Shown: positions 26,113-35,300 of the stretch, piece by piece
Layout: each line of letters begins with the position of its first letter
Numbering within the stretch: position 1 is the stretch's first letter
Assembly (NCBI GenBank): GCA_031422315.1
Contig: JANOQN010000076.1
Span: 55,672 to 119,671 of the forward strand
DNA from: JANNYA01 sp031422315
Lineage (GTDB): Bacteria; Pseudomonadota; Gammaproteobacteria; Xanthomonadales; SZUA-5
Direction: 5' to 3'
DNA: 64,000 nt
Notes under the pieces: model-generated
The model's database searches: none
The model's input: only the letters and a program-made list of their open reading frames with translations
Told to the model about the DNA's origin: nothing
Made by a program: the position numbers and the translations under genes

Positions 26113-27030
26113 ATGCAGGTGGGGGAATTTCTGAATCAGGATCTGCCAAGCGCGCAAGACCGGGCGCAAGCGTTATCGATGCTAGCGGCACGCGCACAGG
26201 TTGCTCTGAATGCAGATGCAGTCATGGTGGCCATGTTTGATCGCTCGGCGCAAATATGGCGAGGTTATTGCCCAGGGCACCCGGTAGAACTGGTGCATGC
26301 GCAAATAAGTCACTTCGTGTCGACGACGTTTTTAGAAGAAGTTCGCCAAACGAATGCGCCGTTATTCAGGCCGCTGCAATTGGGCCGCATGGACAGCTCC
26401 AAGAGTTGGCCAATTTTAGGCGTACGCTTTGCCGTAGGTGCGCCGCTTCGCGATTTGACTGCGCCGGCTGCGCCACAAAGCTTTGCCGGCGTTTTATATC
26501 TTGATCGGCGCGGTGACCACGGCGCATTTTCAGCTCTTGAGGAGGGCATGGTGTCAGAGCTAGCGTTAGCGGCAAGCTTGGCACTTGCGTATGTGGATCA
26601 CTACCTGGGCGAGCTCGGCAGCCTTGAGCAAATGGATGCGGCAAAAAACGTGCGTGTGCGCGACGTATTGAAGTCCACCCAGGGAAACATCAACCAAGCC
26701 TTTAAGCGGCTTTCGCTTGAGTTTGATAGCCGCGACAAGCTTAAACACTTTATTCAAAACACCGGCTTGGGTGCTTATGTTGCTCGGGCGCGCGCCAGCT
26801 ATACGGTTGAGGGCATTAGGTCCTTGATTTTAGATACGAAAGACCTGCGCAAAGTCGGCAACGCCTTAGGCAATCGCAGGTACTCAACCATAAATCGGTT
26901 CTTGCGCCATCAAAATCCCAGCACAACATTACGCAATTTAGTTAACAGCCTGGGGTTAACTTGGGAAGCGGTGCAAGGCAAGGCGTTTCAGGATTTAGAT
27001 CCAAAATCCGCTAGCGTTGATCGGCTCTAG
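26113..27030 (+). CDS. GAF-domain transcriptional regulator
   Basis: A 305-residue protein. Residues 15-175 form a GAF domain (LNADAVMVAMFD, FAVGAPLRDLTAP, FAGVLYLDRRGDHGAFSALEEGMVSELA). The last 100 residues are helical and basic. They include a Fis-like stretch KSTQGNINQAFKRLSLEFDSRDKL and a second possible helix-turn-helix (LRNLVNSLGLTWEAVQ). DNA binding is inferred. It is divergent from the envelope cluster; the 123-base intergenic region contains a spaced 8-base inverted repeat (CTTTTGGC 26001-26008, GCCAAAAG 26042-26049) that could be a regulator site. The ligand is unknown. Confidence 0.68.
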   Translation: MQVGEFLNQDLPSAQDRAQALSMLAARAQVALNADAVMVAMFDRSAQIWRGYCPGHPVELVHAQISHFVSTTFLEEVRQTNAPLFRPLQLGRMDSSKSWPILGVRFAVGAPLRDLTAPAAPQSFAGVLYLDRRGDHGAFSALEEGMVSELALAASLALAYVDHYLGELGSLEQMDAAKNVRVRDVLKSTQGNINQAFKRLSLEFDSRDKLKHFIQNTGLGAYVARARASYTVEGIRSLILDTKDLRKVGNALGNRRYSTINRFLRHQNPSTTLRNLVNSLGLTWEAVQGKAFQDLDPKSASVDRL

Positions 27031-27046
27031 TGGTAAAAATTTGACG

Positions 27047-30001
27047 CTAAAACTGATAGCGAATTGACAGTAAACCTGATCGCGCACTCTGAAAATTTAC
27101 CGCGTTCGAGTAGTTTGGGTTTTGCGTGGGGGCAGACCGGGTGATATCGCCGGTCTCGTTGAATTCCGTTACACGCTGGCTATTGAGTAGGTTGAAAAAG
27201 TCTACTTTGACCTGCAATTTGTCATCTAACCAGCTTGGGGTATACGCAACGCTTGCATCAAGGCTAAACATCCATGGCGTGCGGCCACGGTCACCACGCT
27301 GCCCGAGCTCGCTAACGCCAGCGCTATTGACGCAATAAAAGCTTGAGGCTGCATAAAATTGTAAAGTCGCCGAGTCTGTATCATCGCCAAGCGGAGCAAA
27401 GCCATTACAGTTAATCGGGCGGCCAGATTGCAAAATTGCGTTGCCGCCAAAGTTCCACTCTGACGCTAGCTGATAGTTACCAAAAGTCTTGAATGTGTGG
27501 CGTCGATCATTCGGTAACGGGCCGTCAGCGCCGTCGGTGAAAATACTGAAATCAAAATCTTGGGTAATTCCGGCGTCGTCTTGCGCTAGAGTCGAGTTGA
27601 CATAGCCTTCGACGTTGCCGAAGCTTTTCGCATAGGTATAAGACCCTTGCAGCGCGAAATCTGTCGATGCGCGCTCGAAAAAAAACTCCAGCGCCACATA
27701 TTTACGTTTGTATTCTGGCAAACCCAAGTAACGAGCCGGAATGGTTACATCACGCAGTACGCGATCATTGTTGACATCCAGCGCAATATTTAAATCGCGC
27801 CCGGGGTTGATGATTACGCAATTTGCCAAACTGCCCGCATTAAAGTTAGCAAAGCCATTATCGGCGGCCCAGTCAACAAAGCCCTGATGCGCGCAAAAAT
27901 CATCAAAACCATTGCCAATTCGGCGATGAATCGCGCGTGCGCCGACTGACAAACCATTTACTAAATTTTGCTGCACGCCCAAAATAATTTCGTCTTGAAA
28001 CATAGGTTCCAAATCCAATGCGGCTACCGTTTGCGGCAACGGTGCGCGTCGGCTACCGGTCTCATTTATGGTTCCAACTTGCGCGCCAATACTGCGCGGA
28101 ACGCCGGTGTTAGCATCTAAAACATCGTCGAACACGTTAAAAACCTCGCCGCGAAACTCCCAACCGGAAGCGCGAATATTGGTGTTCGCGGCCACCGGAA
28201 TGTAATAGCGCCCGGCATTTCCAAATAACTTTAAGCTGCCGTCACCGCGCATATCCCAGGCGGCGCCCAAGCGTGGCGCTATTGCGTTTTGGGCGTCAAC
28301 AAACTTATCGCCATCACCATTTAAGTTTTCGAAAGCTTCTGAGCGCAGGCCAAGATAGGCAAGGAAATCATCGCTAACCTGCCAGCTATCCTCAACATAA
28401 AGCGCACTATTTTCGACCCTAAATGTGCCTGATGAGGTCGCCAGCGTTCGGGTACGAACGTAGCTCGTATCGGGCGCTACCAAGACACCATTCACCGTGC
28501 GCGCAGCGCTTCCCGTGCGAAAAAGTCGATAGTAAATATCACCCGAGTACGTATTGCCGCCTTGAGTAGACTCGAACCGCTCGGCGTCGACACCAAACCG
28601 CAGCGCGTGCGCATCAACATGCCATTCGCCGTCAATTCGAAATGAGCGCCGTTGATCCTCATCCGGGCCAAAATTCGAGTCGCGCAGCGTAAATTGTTCC
28701 TGGCTCCAGCAGCCAAGATAATCTAACCGCGTGGTGCCCAAACGCGAGTCATACACTGCCGGACAATCACCGCCAGGCAACGGATCAGGCGTGCGATAGG
28801 CCACCGTATTGTTGAGCTGCCCTAACGTCGCCGAAAGCGTGAACGTGTCGCTCAAGTGGCCGGTGTACTTGCCAATGAAAACCTCACCCCCGGATTTGGT
28901 ATTGGTAGCGTTTTTTGGGATTTCGTGGCGGCCAGAATATAGTGAATCTGGTGCATTCAAAAAAAAGCGTGTCGTAGCGTTAACGCGATTACGAATGCCA
29001 GTGAATTCCAGCGTATGTGTGTCATTAACGACGTAATCTAATTTCAGTATGCCAGTCGGGTCATTAGCTTCAGAGTGGTTACTTTTTCGCGCCTCGTAGC
29101 CGTCGGATGAGTTTTTTCGCCCTTCCACCAACGCATAAATAAAAAGCCGCTCCGGCACCGCCGGTCCGCCAACAGATGCGGTGTATACAAATTCGTTGCT
29201 GCGATTGTCGGCACCGTAGTTAGAGAAGCGATCTTCAGCGATATTGCGGGAAAGCACATTGTTGGTGCGCTCACGCAGGAATTCTGGATCCCAATAGGCG
29301 CTCACGCCGCCCTGCCACGTATTGGTACCACGCTGCGTCACAATATTTATAACGCCCCCAAGCGAGCGCCCGAATTCCGCGCCATAGCCGCCGGTTTTAA
29401 TTTGCTGTTCCGCGATTCCGTCATAGGGAATGGCGGCATAGGAGATTAACTTCCGCAAATTAGTCACATCAAACCCATTGACGTAGTAACCATTCTCCGC
29501 AACTGACGCGCCGCCGAAAGAGGCCAAGTTACCAAACGCGGTGTCGCCTTTAACCGTTCCGGGCGCTAACAGCGCAACGTTGGTAATGTCGCGTGGCAAC
29601 GGCAACTTTTGCAGCTGCTCGGCGGTAAAAACGCTGCTGGATTCGACGCTGCTCATGTCAATTGGGTTGCCATTTACACGGCCAGAAACAATCACCGCAT
29701 CAAGCGCCAATTCGGCTAGATTGACACGCGAACCTTTACCAATGCTAATACGCACATCCTGCTCGGAATTTCCACTCTTGACTGAGTAACTGCCGGGCGC
29801 AAGCGCAGTAAAATTGAAGCGCCCTTCGGTGTTGGCGGAAACTTGCCTGGTTTGCTCAGTATCGATGTTTTTGAGGATAACGACTGCATTGGCTGAGGCT
29901 TGCCCCGACAGCGAGCCCACTGAGGATTGCGCAAAAAGCGCGTCAACTGCACCAAACAGAACCAATATTGCTATAGCTAGGGAACGATTCCGCATGTTCA
30001 A
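27047..30001 (-). CDS. Oar-like TonB-dependent outer-membrane receptor
   Basis: A 984-residue protein. A signal peptide (SLAIAILVLFGAVDALFAQ) is followed by a carboxypeptidase-regulatory-like domain (VVILKNIDTEQTRQVSANTEGRFNFTALAPGSYSV). Next comes a plug domain (FTAEQLQKLPLPRDITNVALLAPG, YYVNGFDVTNLR, VINIVTQRGTN) and a long 22-strand-type barrel ending in the aromatic LSIRYQF. No clear TonB box was identified. Oar-type receptors import unknown large ligands or assist protein export. A 12-base palindrome lies 79 bases upstream. It converges on the GAF regulator. Confidence 0.92.
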   Translation of the reverse strand: MNMRNRSLAIAILVLFGAVDALFAQSSVGSLSGQASANAVVILKNIDTEQTRQVSANTEGRFNFTALAPGSYSVKSGNSEQDVRISIGKGSRVNLAELALDAVIVSGRVNGNPIDMSSVESSSVFTAEQLQKLPLPRDITNVALLAPGTVKGDTAFGNLASFGGASVAENGYYVNGFDVTNLRKLISYAAIPYDGIAEQQIKTGGYGAEFGRSLGGVINIVTQRGTNTWQGGVSAYWDPEFLRERTNNVLSRNIAEDRFSNYGADNRSNEFVYTASVGGPAVPERLFIYALVEGRKNSSDGYEARKSNHSEANDPTGILKLDYVVNDTHTLEFTGIRNRVNATTRFFLNAPDSLYSGRHEIPKNATNTKSGGEVFIGKYTGHLSDTFTLSATLGQLNNTVAYRTPDPLPGGDCPAVYDSRLGTTRLDYLGCWSQEQFTLRDSNFGPDEDQRRSFRIDGEWHVDAHALRFGVDAERFESTQGGNTYSGDIYYRLFRTGSAARTVNGVLVAPDTSYVRTRTLATSSGTFRVENSALYVEDSWQVSDDFLAYLGLRSEAFENLNGDGDKFVDAQNAIAPRLGAAWDMRGDGSLKLFGNAGRYYIPVAANTNIRASGWEFRGEVFNVFDDVLDANTGVPRSIGAQVGTINETGSRRAPLPQTVAALDLEPMFQDEIILGVQQNLVNGLSVGARAIHRRIGNGFDDFCAHQGFVDWAADNGFANFNAGSLANCVIINPGRDLNIALDVNNDRVLRDVTIPARYLGLPEYKRKYVALEFFFERASTDFALQGSYTYAKSFGNVEGYVNSTLAQDDAGITQDFDFSIFTDGADGPLPNDRRHTFKTFGNYQLASEWNFGGNAILQSGRPINCNGFAPLGDDTDSATLQFYAASSFYCVNSAGVSELGQRGDRGRTPWMFSLDASVAYTPSWLDDKLQVKVDFFNLLNSQRVTEFNETGDITRSAPTQNPNYSNAVNFQSARSGLLSIRYQF

Positions 30002-30079
30002 TTCCTAAATCAAAACCGTGACTTTCGACACGGTAATTGGGCGGACCGATTAAAGCAAGACTAGATTTACTCTAATTCT

Positions 30080-30091
30080 CAACATATGTTG
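30080..30091. promoter_or_regulatory. Palindrome upstream of the TonB receptor
   Basis: CAACATATGTTG is a perfect 12-base palindrome; a related half-site TTCAACATTTG lies about 36 bases further upstream. Regulated TonB receptor genes often carry palindromic repressor sites at this place. No adjacent repressor gene indicates which protein would bind. Confidence 0.4.
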
Positions 30092-30225
30092 AAGTCGAAT
30101 CGTTAATTTTTCTAGAATTCAACATTTGGATCTCAACGTTTAAGCGATTCGTTAAATCAACGCAAGAACAACAAAGCACTTAAGAGACATTGCTGGACCT
30201 TTTGCAAACAAACCGGAGTGCCTGG

Positions 30226-30717
30226 TCATTTAATGGCCTGACGCTCAATCAGCGCTCGAATAATCTGTATTACCGCCCAGGCCTCCTGCTCGCTAATAGT
30301 TTTTCCTTCAATAATTGAGCGCTTGAACGCAAAACCACCTGTCCAGCCGGATTGCTCGACAATTCCCACGGTCAAAGTCTTATTGAGAAAATAGTACAAT
30401 GGCCCAAGCAGCAGGCCTATAAAAAATAAAGGGGCCAGCAGTACTGTAATGAACAGCGCCTCTTTCCAAGGCTTTTTATAACCGTAGTAAGCGGAACAGA
30501 CCGAGGACAGCGGGATAACGCGCTTTTCAGTGCCCTGAAGCGAACCTTGGCTAAAAACAACCAAGTTTTCTTGAATTTCAACTGAGGTGGTCGCGTCAAT
30601 TCCCATCACGGATAAAAGCCAAGCAAACAGGCCTGCCTCGCGGCCAATTAAATGCGCAAAGTTGCCGTTACTGTCGGCCGTATTTTGTGCGGTCCATTTT
30701 TTAAGTACTAACGCCAT
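30226..30717 (-). CDS. Small membrane protein with PH-like halves (unknown)
   Basis: A 163-residue protein. The N-terminal half is beta-rich (TTSVEIQENLVVFSQGSLQGTEKRVIPLSSV), then one long or two short hydrophobic helices (EALFITVLLAPLFFIGLLLGPLYYFL), then a second beta-rich part (LTVGIVEQSGWTGGFAFKRSII) and a final helix. The layout resembles small bacterial PH-domain-like membrane proteins, but I do not recognise a named family. It follows the LprI-domain gene by 27 bases and is probably cotranscribed with it. Confidence 0.65.
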   Translation of the reverse strand: MALVLKKWTAQNTADSNGNFAHLIGREAGLFAWLLSVMGIDATTSVEIQENLVVFSQGSLQGTEKRVIPLSSVCSAYYGYKKPWKEALFITVLLAPLFFIGLLLGPLYYFLNKTLTVGIVEQSGWTGGFAFKRSIIEGKTISEQEAWAVIQIIRALIERQAIK

Positions 30718-30744
30718 AAAATTTCTCCTGAGTGTTTTGATTTT

Positions 30745-32043
30745 TTAATTGCTTGGCTGAAACTTCCAACTACCGTCTTGGGCCCTGCAGTAATAATTGG
30801 CACACAGCATGCGCCGCTCCACCCAACGCGTGCCGCGCGCGGATTCGGGAAGGATGTTCACCAGCGTCATCGTGTCAGCGTTAATTTGCTCTATTTGATA
30901 CAGGTAGCGCTTGTTGCCGCCAAACCATTCCACGGTATTGCCCTGTTGTACCCAGGTGCGCTTCAGTGTCGAGCCGTCATTCATCACACAGCTCAGCTGC
31001 CCACTGTCAAAATAGGCGCAATAACCGTCTTGATCCTCCCACGTGCCAATTACGCTGGGAGAACTTTCTGTCGATTTGGAGTCCGAGACGGGGTTTCCAA
31101 CGCTCCCGACGATACCATTCCCACCTGCTGGAATACGGCACGCCGGTACATCGCCGAAATTGCACAATTGCTTTATTCGATCAGAATAGGCCATCGCCAG
31201 CGCCTGCTCAGGATTCCCCGTCGCGCCGGCGCCATTGCGATCGCTCAGCCATCTACGCTGCGCCTGTTTGACTCCATTCGCAGCCTCGGAGTCCAGTCTC
31301 AAAAGCAATTCTGCGTAGACTTGACCAAGACGTTGGTCCAGCGCAGCCAGCCATTTGCTCTCGCAAATAAGCTGTTCCAGGCCGTTGATGTCATTTACGC
31401 AAGAAAAAGAAGGCGTCGCTTCGGCGCGGTGCAATTCTTTGCTACCAGATGGCGCTTGAAACTCGAGCGTGTTGACCGAGTTCTCCCGCAGTTGAAAGCT
31501 AGCGCCGGCGCCGTTGTTAAACCGTATGCCGAGTTTGCCATCAGAACCCAGCCGATATGTGCCCCGAAATTCCTTATCGCTTGGATTACGCCACACCACA
31601 TCGCCTTGGGTGTTGAAATGCCAATGATCTCTAGCCCCCTCATACCATTCGCCGAGCAACAACAGCGTCAGGCGATTAATTTCTTGACGGTCGTAATGAA
31701 AAACTTCTGGAGTACTCTCTTGGGTGACAGGCTCGGGTTGCGCTGCATAAGGCCATTCGGTTGCGCCGTCCGTATGTGCTGTAATAGCTTCGCCCTCGAC
31801 GGGATACGCCGCACGCCATAAAAAGTATAAAACGGGCGCTGCAACCGCCACTGCAAGCGCGAAAAACCACATCGCCGCTCGGGAATTTTTTGCAGCGCGT
31901 TGGTAAACCGCAGGTGCTGGCGGTATTTCCTGTGAACCAACTGTTGCCGACACCGTATCTCGCCCAGCCTTCTTGAGTCCAAGGTCGAGTTTTAGATCCA
32001 ATGGCTCGACCGATTTCACGAAGTCCTCTAAATTCCGCGGCAC
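30745..32043 (-). CDS. Membrane-anchored protein with LprI-like domain
   Basis: A 432-residue protein starting at GTG 32043. A cytosolic N-terminus (1-55), one membrane helix (AMWFFALAVAVAAPVLYFLW) and a periplasmic part follow. The middle LprI/DUF1311-like domain runs SFSCVNDINGLEQLICESKWLAALDQRLGQVYAELL to AQRRWLSDRNG, matching the CxxA...ICxxxxLxxLDxxL pattern of proteins named after mycobacterial lysozyme inhibitor LprI. On both sides are small beta domains (WEGARD to NTQGDVVWRN; VIGTWEDQDGYCAYFDSGQLSC). Lysozyme inhibition is only suggested by the family name. Confidence 0.72.
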   Translation of the reverse strand: MPRNLEDFVKSVEPLDLKLDLGLKKAGRDTVSATVGSQEIPPAPAVYQRAAKNSRAAMWFFALAVAVAAPVLYFLWRAAYPVEGEAITAHTDGATEWPYAAQPEPVTQESTPEVFHYDRQEINRLTLLLLGEWYEGARDHWHFNTQGDVVWRNPSDKEFRGTYRLGSDGKLGIRFNNGAGASFQLRENSVNTLEFQAPSGSKELHRAEATPSFSCVNDINGLEQLICESKWLAALDQRLGQVYAELLLRLDSEAANGVKQAQRRWLSDRNGAGATGNPEQALAMAYSDRIKQLCNFGDVPACRIPAGGNGIVGSVGNPVSDSKSTESSPSVIGTWEDQDGYCAYFDSGQLSCVMNDGSTLKRTWVQQGNTVEWFGGNKRYLYQIEQINADTMTLVNILPESARGTRWVERRMLCANYYCRAQDGSWKFQPSN

Positions 32044-32159
32044 GGGGCGTTCAACATTTGTCGCTGTTCATTTAGCTTTTTTAGCGACTCGGTTCGGCCG
32101 AGTGTGTGAGTCAAAAACGCGCGGGTTTTTCTAAGATGGTCATACATTAAGTTTTGCAT
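32028..32159 (-). CDS. Possible small ORF, downstream half of a split small gene
   Basis: A 43-codon frame from ATG 32159, charged and helical (DHLRKTRAFLTHTLGRTESL). It overlaps the GTG start of the LprI-domain gene by about 16 bases. It begins in the A6 run where the preceding 30-codon frame is about to end, and would continue that protein in frame if one A were added. It has no independent ribosome binding site. Existence as a gene is uncertain. Confidence 0.3.
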   Translation of the reverse strand: MQNLMYDHLRKTRAFLTHTLGRTESLKKLNEQRQMLNAPCRGI

Positions 32160-32239
32160 TTTTTGCTCGAAGGATTTAGAGGGTTTGGGCTTAGGAACAA
32201 CATCACCACCACTACAAAACCCAACGTTAGCCTAATCAT
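32147..32239 (-). CDS. Possible 30-residue membrane peptide
   Basis: A 30-codon frame with a good AGGAG seven bases before ATG 32239. It encodes a hydrophobic helix (LTLGFVVVVMLFL), then NPLNPSSKKCKT. The frame ends shortly after an A6 run at 32159-32164; a one-base slip would fuse it to the 43-codon frame and give an exported protein of about 70 residues. Either a real small membrane peptide or the broken start of a larger small gene. Confidence 0.35.
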   Translation of the reverse strand: MIRLTLGFVVVVMLFLSPNPLNPSSKKCKT

Positions 32240-32308
32240 CTGCGCACTCCTGAAAACATTGTGGGTATGACAGCATGCGACTTCCGCCACAAATGGCGCT
32301 AAAAATGG

Positions 32309-35300
32309 CTAATGCCTTAATTCCAATCCTAAAATCCTCAAATCTGGCATGCGATCTTCTGCATTCACGACTAAACATGAGTCAATCAGCGCACGCCAGT
32401 CAGCCGGGAAGTTTTCTGGGTAGGCGCGGCGCGGCGGGCCGTTGGGATTAAACATGCTGATTTTGACCAGCTGCGAATTCATGCCATCGGTGGCCCACGG
32501 GCTCAATCCGACCAGCGCTTCAAAACAGACTACGCCATATGCCCACCAGTCTAGTTTAGTGGTCAGCACTTGCGCGCTGCCATCATCGGTGAAGATGAGT
32601 TGCTCGGGCGCCATGTAGCCTAAGGTGCCAGCGGTTTGATCTATTTGGGTTAGGCGGGTGGTTTGTTCTTCATTTAAAGCAAGGCCCAAATCAATCAAAA
32701 TCGCGCCGCCAATATTTCGGCAAACGATGTTGGCTGGTTTGACGTCTCTGTGGGTCACACCGCCCGCGTGCAGGGCAAGCAAACCTTCGGCAATGGCGCG
32801 TAGAATCGGCAATGCTTGCTCCGACGTCAAAGCGCCCAGGAGTTTCAAGCGATTAGCTAAGCTTTCTCCAGGTACGAATTCCAAGGCTAGAAAAACATCA
32901 TTGCCGTGTTTGCCGCTATCTAACAGCCTCACAACATTGGGGTGGCGCACTTTCCCCAAACTCTGAATTTCCTGAAAAAATCGCTTTTCTAAGTTTGCTT
33001 CGGCGTTGTGTTGAAGACGCACGAGTTTGAGCGCAACTTGTTCGCCAGAGTCTAAATCCAGTGCGCGATACACCATCCCCATGCCGCCTTCACCCAAAAC
33101 TTCCAACGTGCGGTAGTGGCTAATTAGCAAAGATTCTTTCGCCAACACGTCAGCCAAGGGGCGCAGCGCGGGCGAAAAAGACCGCAATGACGCTCGCACG
33201 GAAAGCTGCCCGCCGCTATTCATCTGCAGCATCCCGCGAATGCGCAAGCGCTCAGATGCCGCCGTTAAACGCTCCGTTAAATCTGAGGTTACACCAAGGA
33301 CTTTGTCTAGCTGCATAAGGGCGCCCGAAAATACCCCGTCGCTTTGAACCAATGCCGATAAAACGATACGGTCAAAGCGTGCCAAGCCGGCCCAATCGGC
33401 CGCTGTTTCTTGCAGGCTTTGCTCGTGCGCAGCGCGATTAATGGCCTGCAATTTTTGCACGCGGATGCGATAGCGCGCGGTGGAAAAGATGGCGGCTGTT
33501 CCGAGCGCGCCCATGAGCGCGCTAAACCAAAGATATCGCCAAAATGGCCCGCTAACTTTGACTTTAACGAAGGTCGTTTCGCTGGTAAGTTCGTCATCTA
33601 GCCGAGTTTGCAGCGCGATTTTATGCGCGCCTAAAGCCAAGCGTCCTAAATCAACGCGGCCCAATGCAGGCGCTCTTTGCCAGTCACCGGTATCGATTTT
33701 CTGCCATAGCGCCATGCGCTCGGGCTCAACATTCGGGATGTTGACACGAAGGGTAATTGTCTCGTCAAACCATGCCACACCGTTATCTGTAATCAAGCGT
33801 TCTGCCGCAAACATTTCGGCAAGCCTGGGCGCTGGCACATAACGCAGCGTTTTCCAATCAGTTTTTGCCACGATGGCTAAGCCCTCTTGCCCAGCAATCC
33901 AGATTTTTCCGGTGCTAGCGTCTACCAGCGTATTTGGAAAGCCCAAGCTGAACAATGACGGCCCGATAAGCCCTTCGCGATGATTTAAAATTCGGGTCTC
34001 AGCGCGAGCGCCCGAGCGCAATGACTGTACGTTGATTGCAAAAAACGGGCGTGGCTCATCAAAGGTGGTGGGTTTTGGCACCAACCAAAGCACTGCGTTA
34101 TCGCCATTATGAGTGGTGACGGCGGACTCAATTTGCATACCCAAACCGTTCGCTGTACCGAATTTCTCTACCGCTAACCCGCCAGCCCAGCGCCAAACGC
34201 CCTCGCCATGAGTGGCGATCCAAAGCGCACCGTTTAGCCCCGCCGCGCTAGGCTCGCGCCAAAGGCCACGCAGCTGAGTTTCTGATTGGCTCGGGCGCAG
34301 CAATGTGTCGATTTGCGCGCCACTTTTCGTCATGCGTAGCCGATACAGCGCATCACTGGTAAGCAGCACGCTACCATCGGATTCCACCCAAAACATACCG
34401 GGTGGGGCAGCCAACGGCATAACTAGCGTGCTGGTCAAGCCATCAAAAAAATACAATGCATCAGACGTCGCGACCCAAACTCCGCGGACCGACGGGTTCG
34501 CCGCCATTGCCATGATCGGGCTGCTTAGCGCTGGCCCGATGGGCATCAACGCTTCCCCGGCCAGTTTCAATAGCTGTGCATTGGTGCTGGCATAAACAGT
34601 GCCGTCATCAGCCTGTGCAACCGAGCGCACGACCTCGGTTGAGGCGATTTTACGCTGCTCCGAACCATTGGCGTCAAATAGCAAAAGGCCGTTTTGCGCC
34701 GCAATCCAAAATCCGCCGCCGTTCGCGTGGGCCAGCGCCATCGGGCTGCCGTTGGACTGATTTTCCGCAGCCACGCCCCAATTAAGCCAGCGCTGCCAAA
34801 TGGGGCCATCCCGATAGACCACTGCACCGCGATGCATTCCACCCCAAATTGCACCGCTGGCATCTTCCATCACGATAGTGGATTGCTGATCGGGCAAAGA
34901 ATCTAAGCGTTCGTCCATGCCGATGCTCGGGCTCCAGTGCAAAATCCCGGCCTGCTGCATACCCGCAATCCATAGACCGCCATTTCGATCCAAGCGCACC
35001 CGACAAGGACCACACTGGCCGTCGCGCCTGAAGACGCTGGACACATTTGGATCAGGCGAGTTGCGGGTTAGCGTTTGCGTAATGCCACTGGCATGGCGAT
35101 AGCGCAGCTGCAACCCTGCCGCCACGCGCGCACCGCTAGCCGCGACGTCAAAATCCACTGGAGTAAGTCCGTCGAGCAAATTGGCGCTGTGACTGTCTGG
35201 CGTCAGCACGTTGTCCGCACCGAATGATGCTATCGATTGCGTTTGCCGGGTTGGGCCATGCATGAGCCAAACACGATCTAACTTGGTCACGATACGGTTA

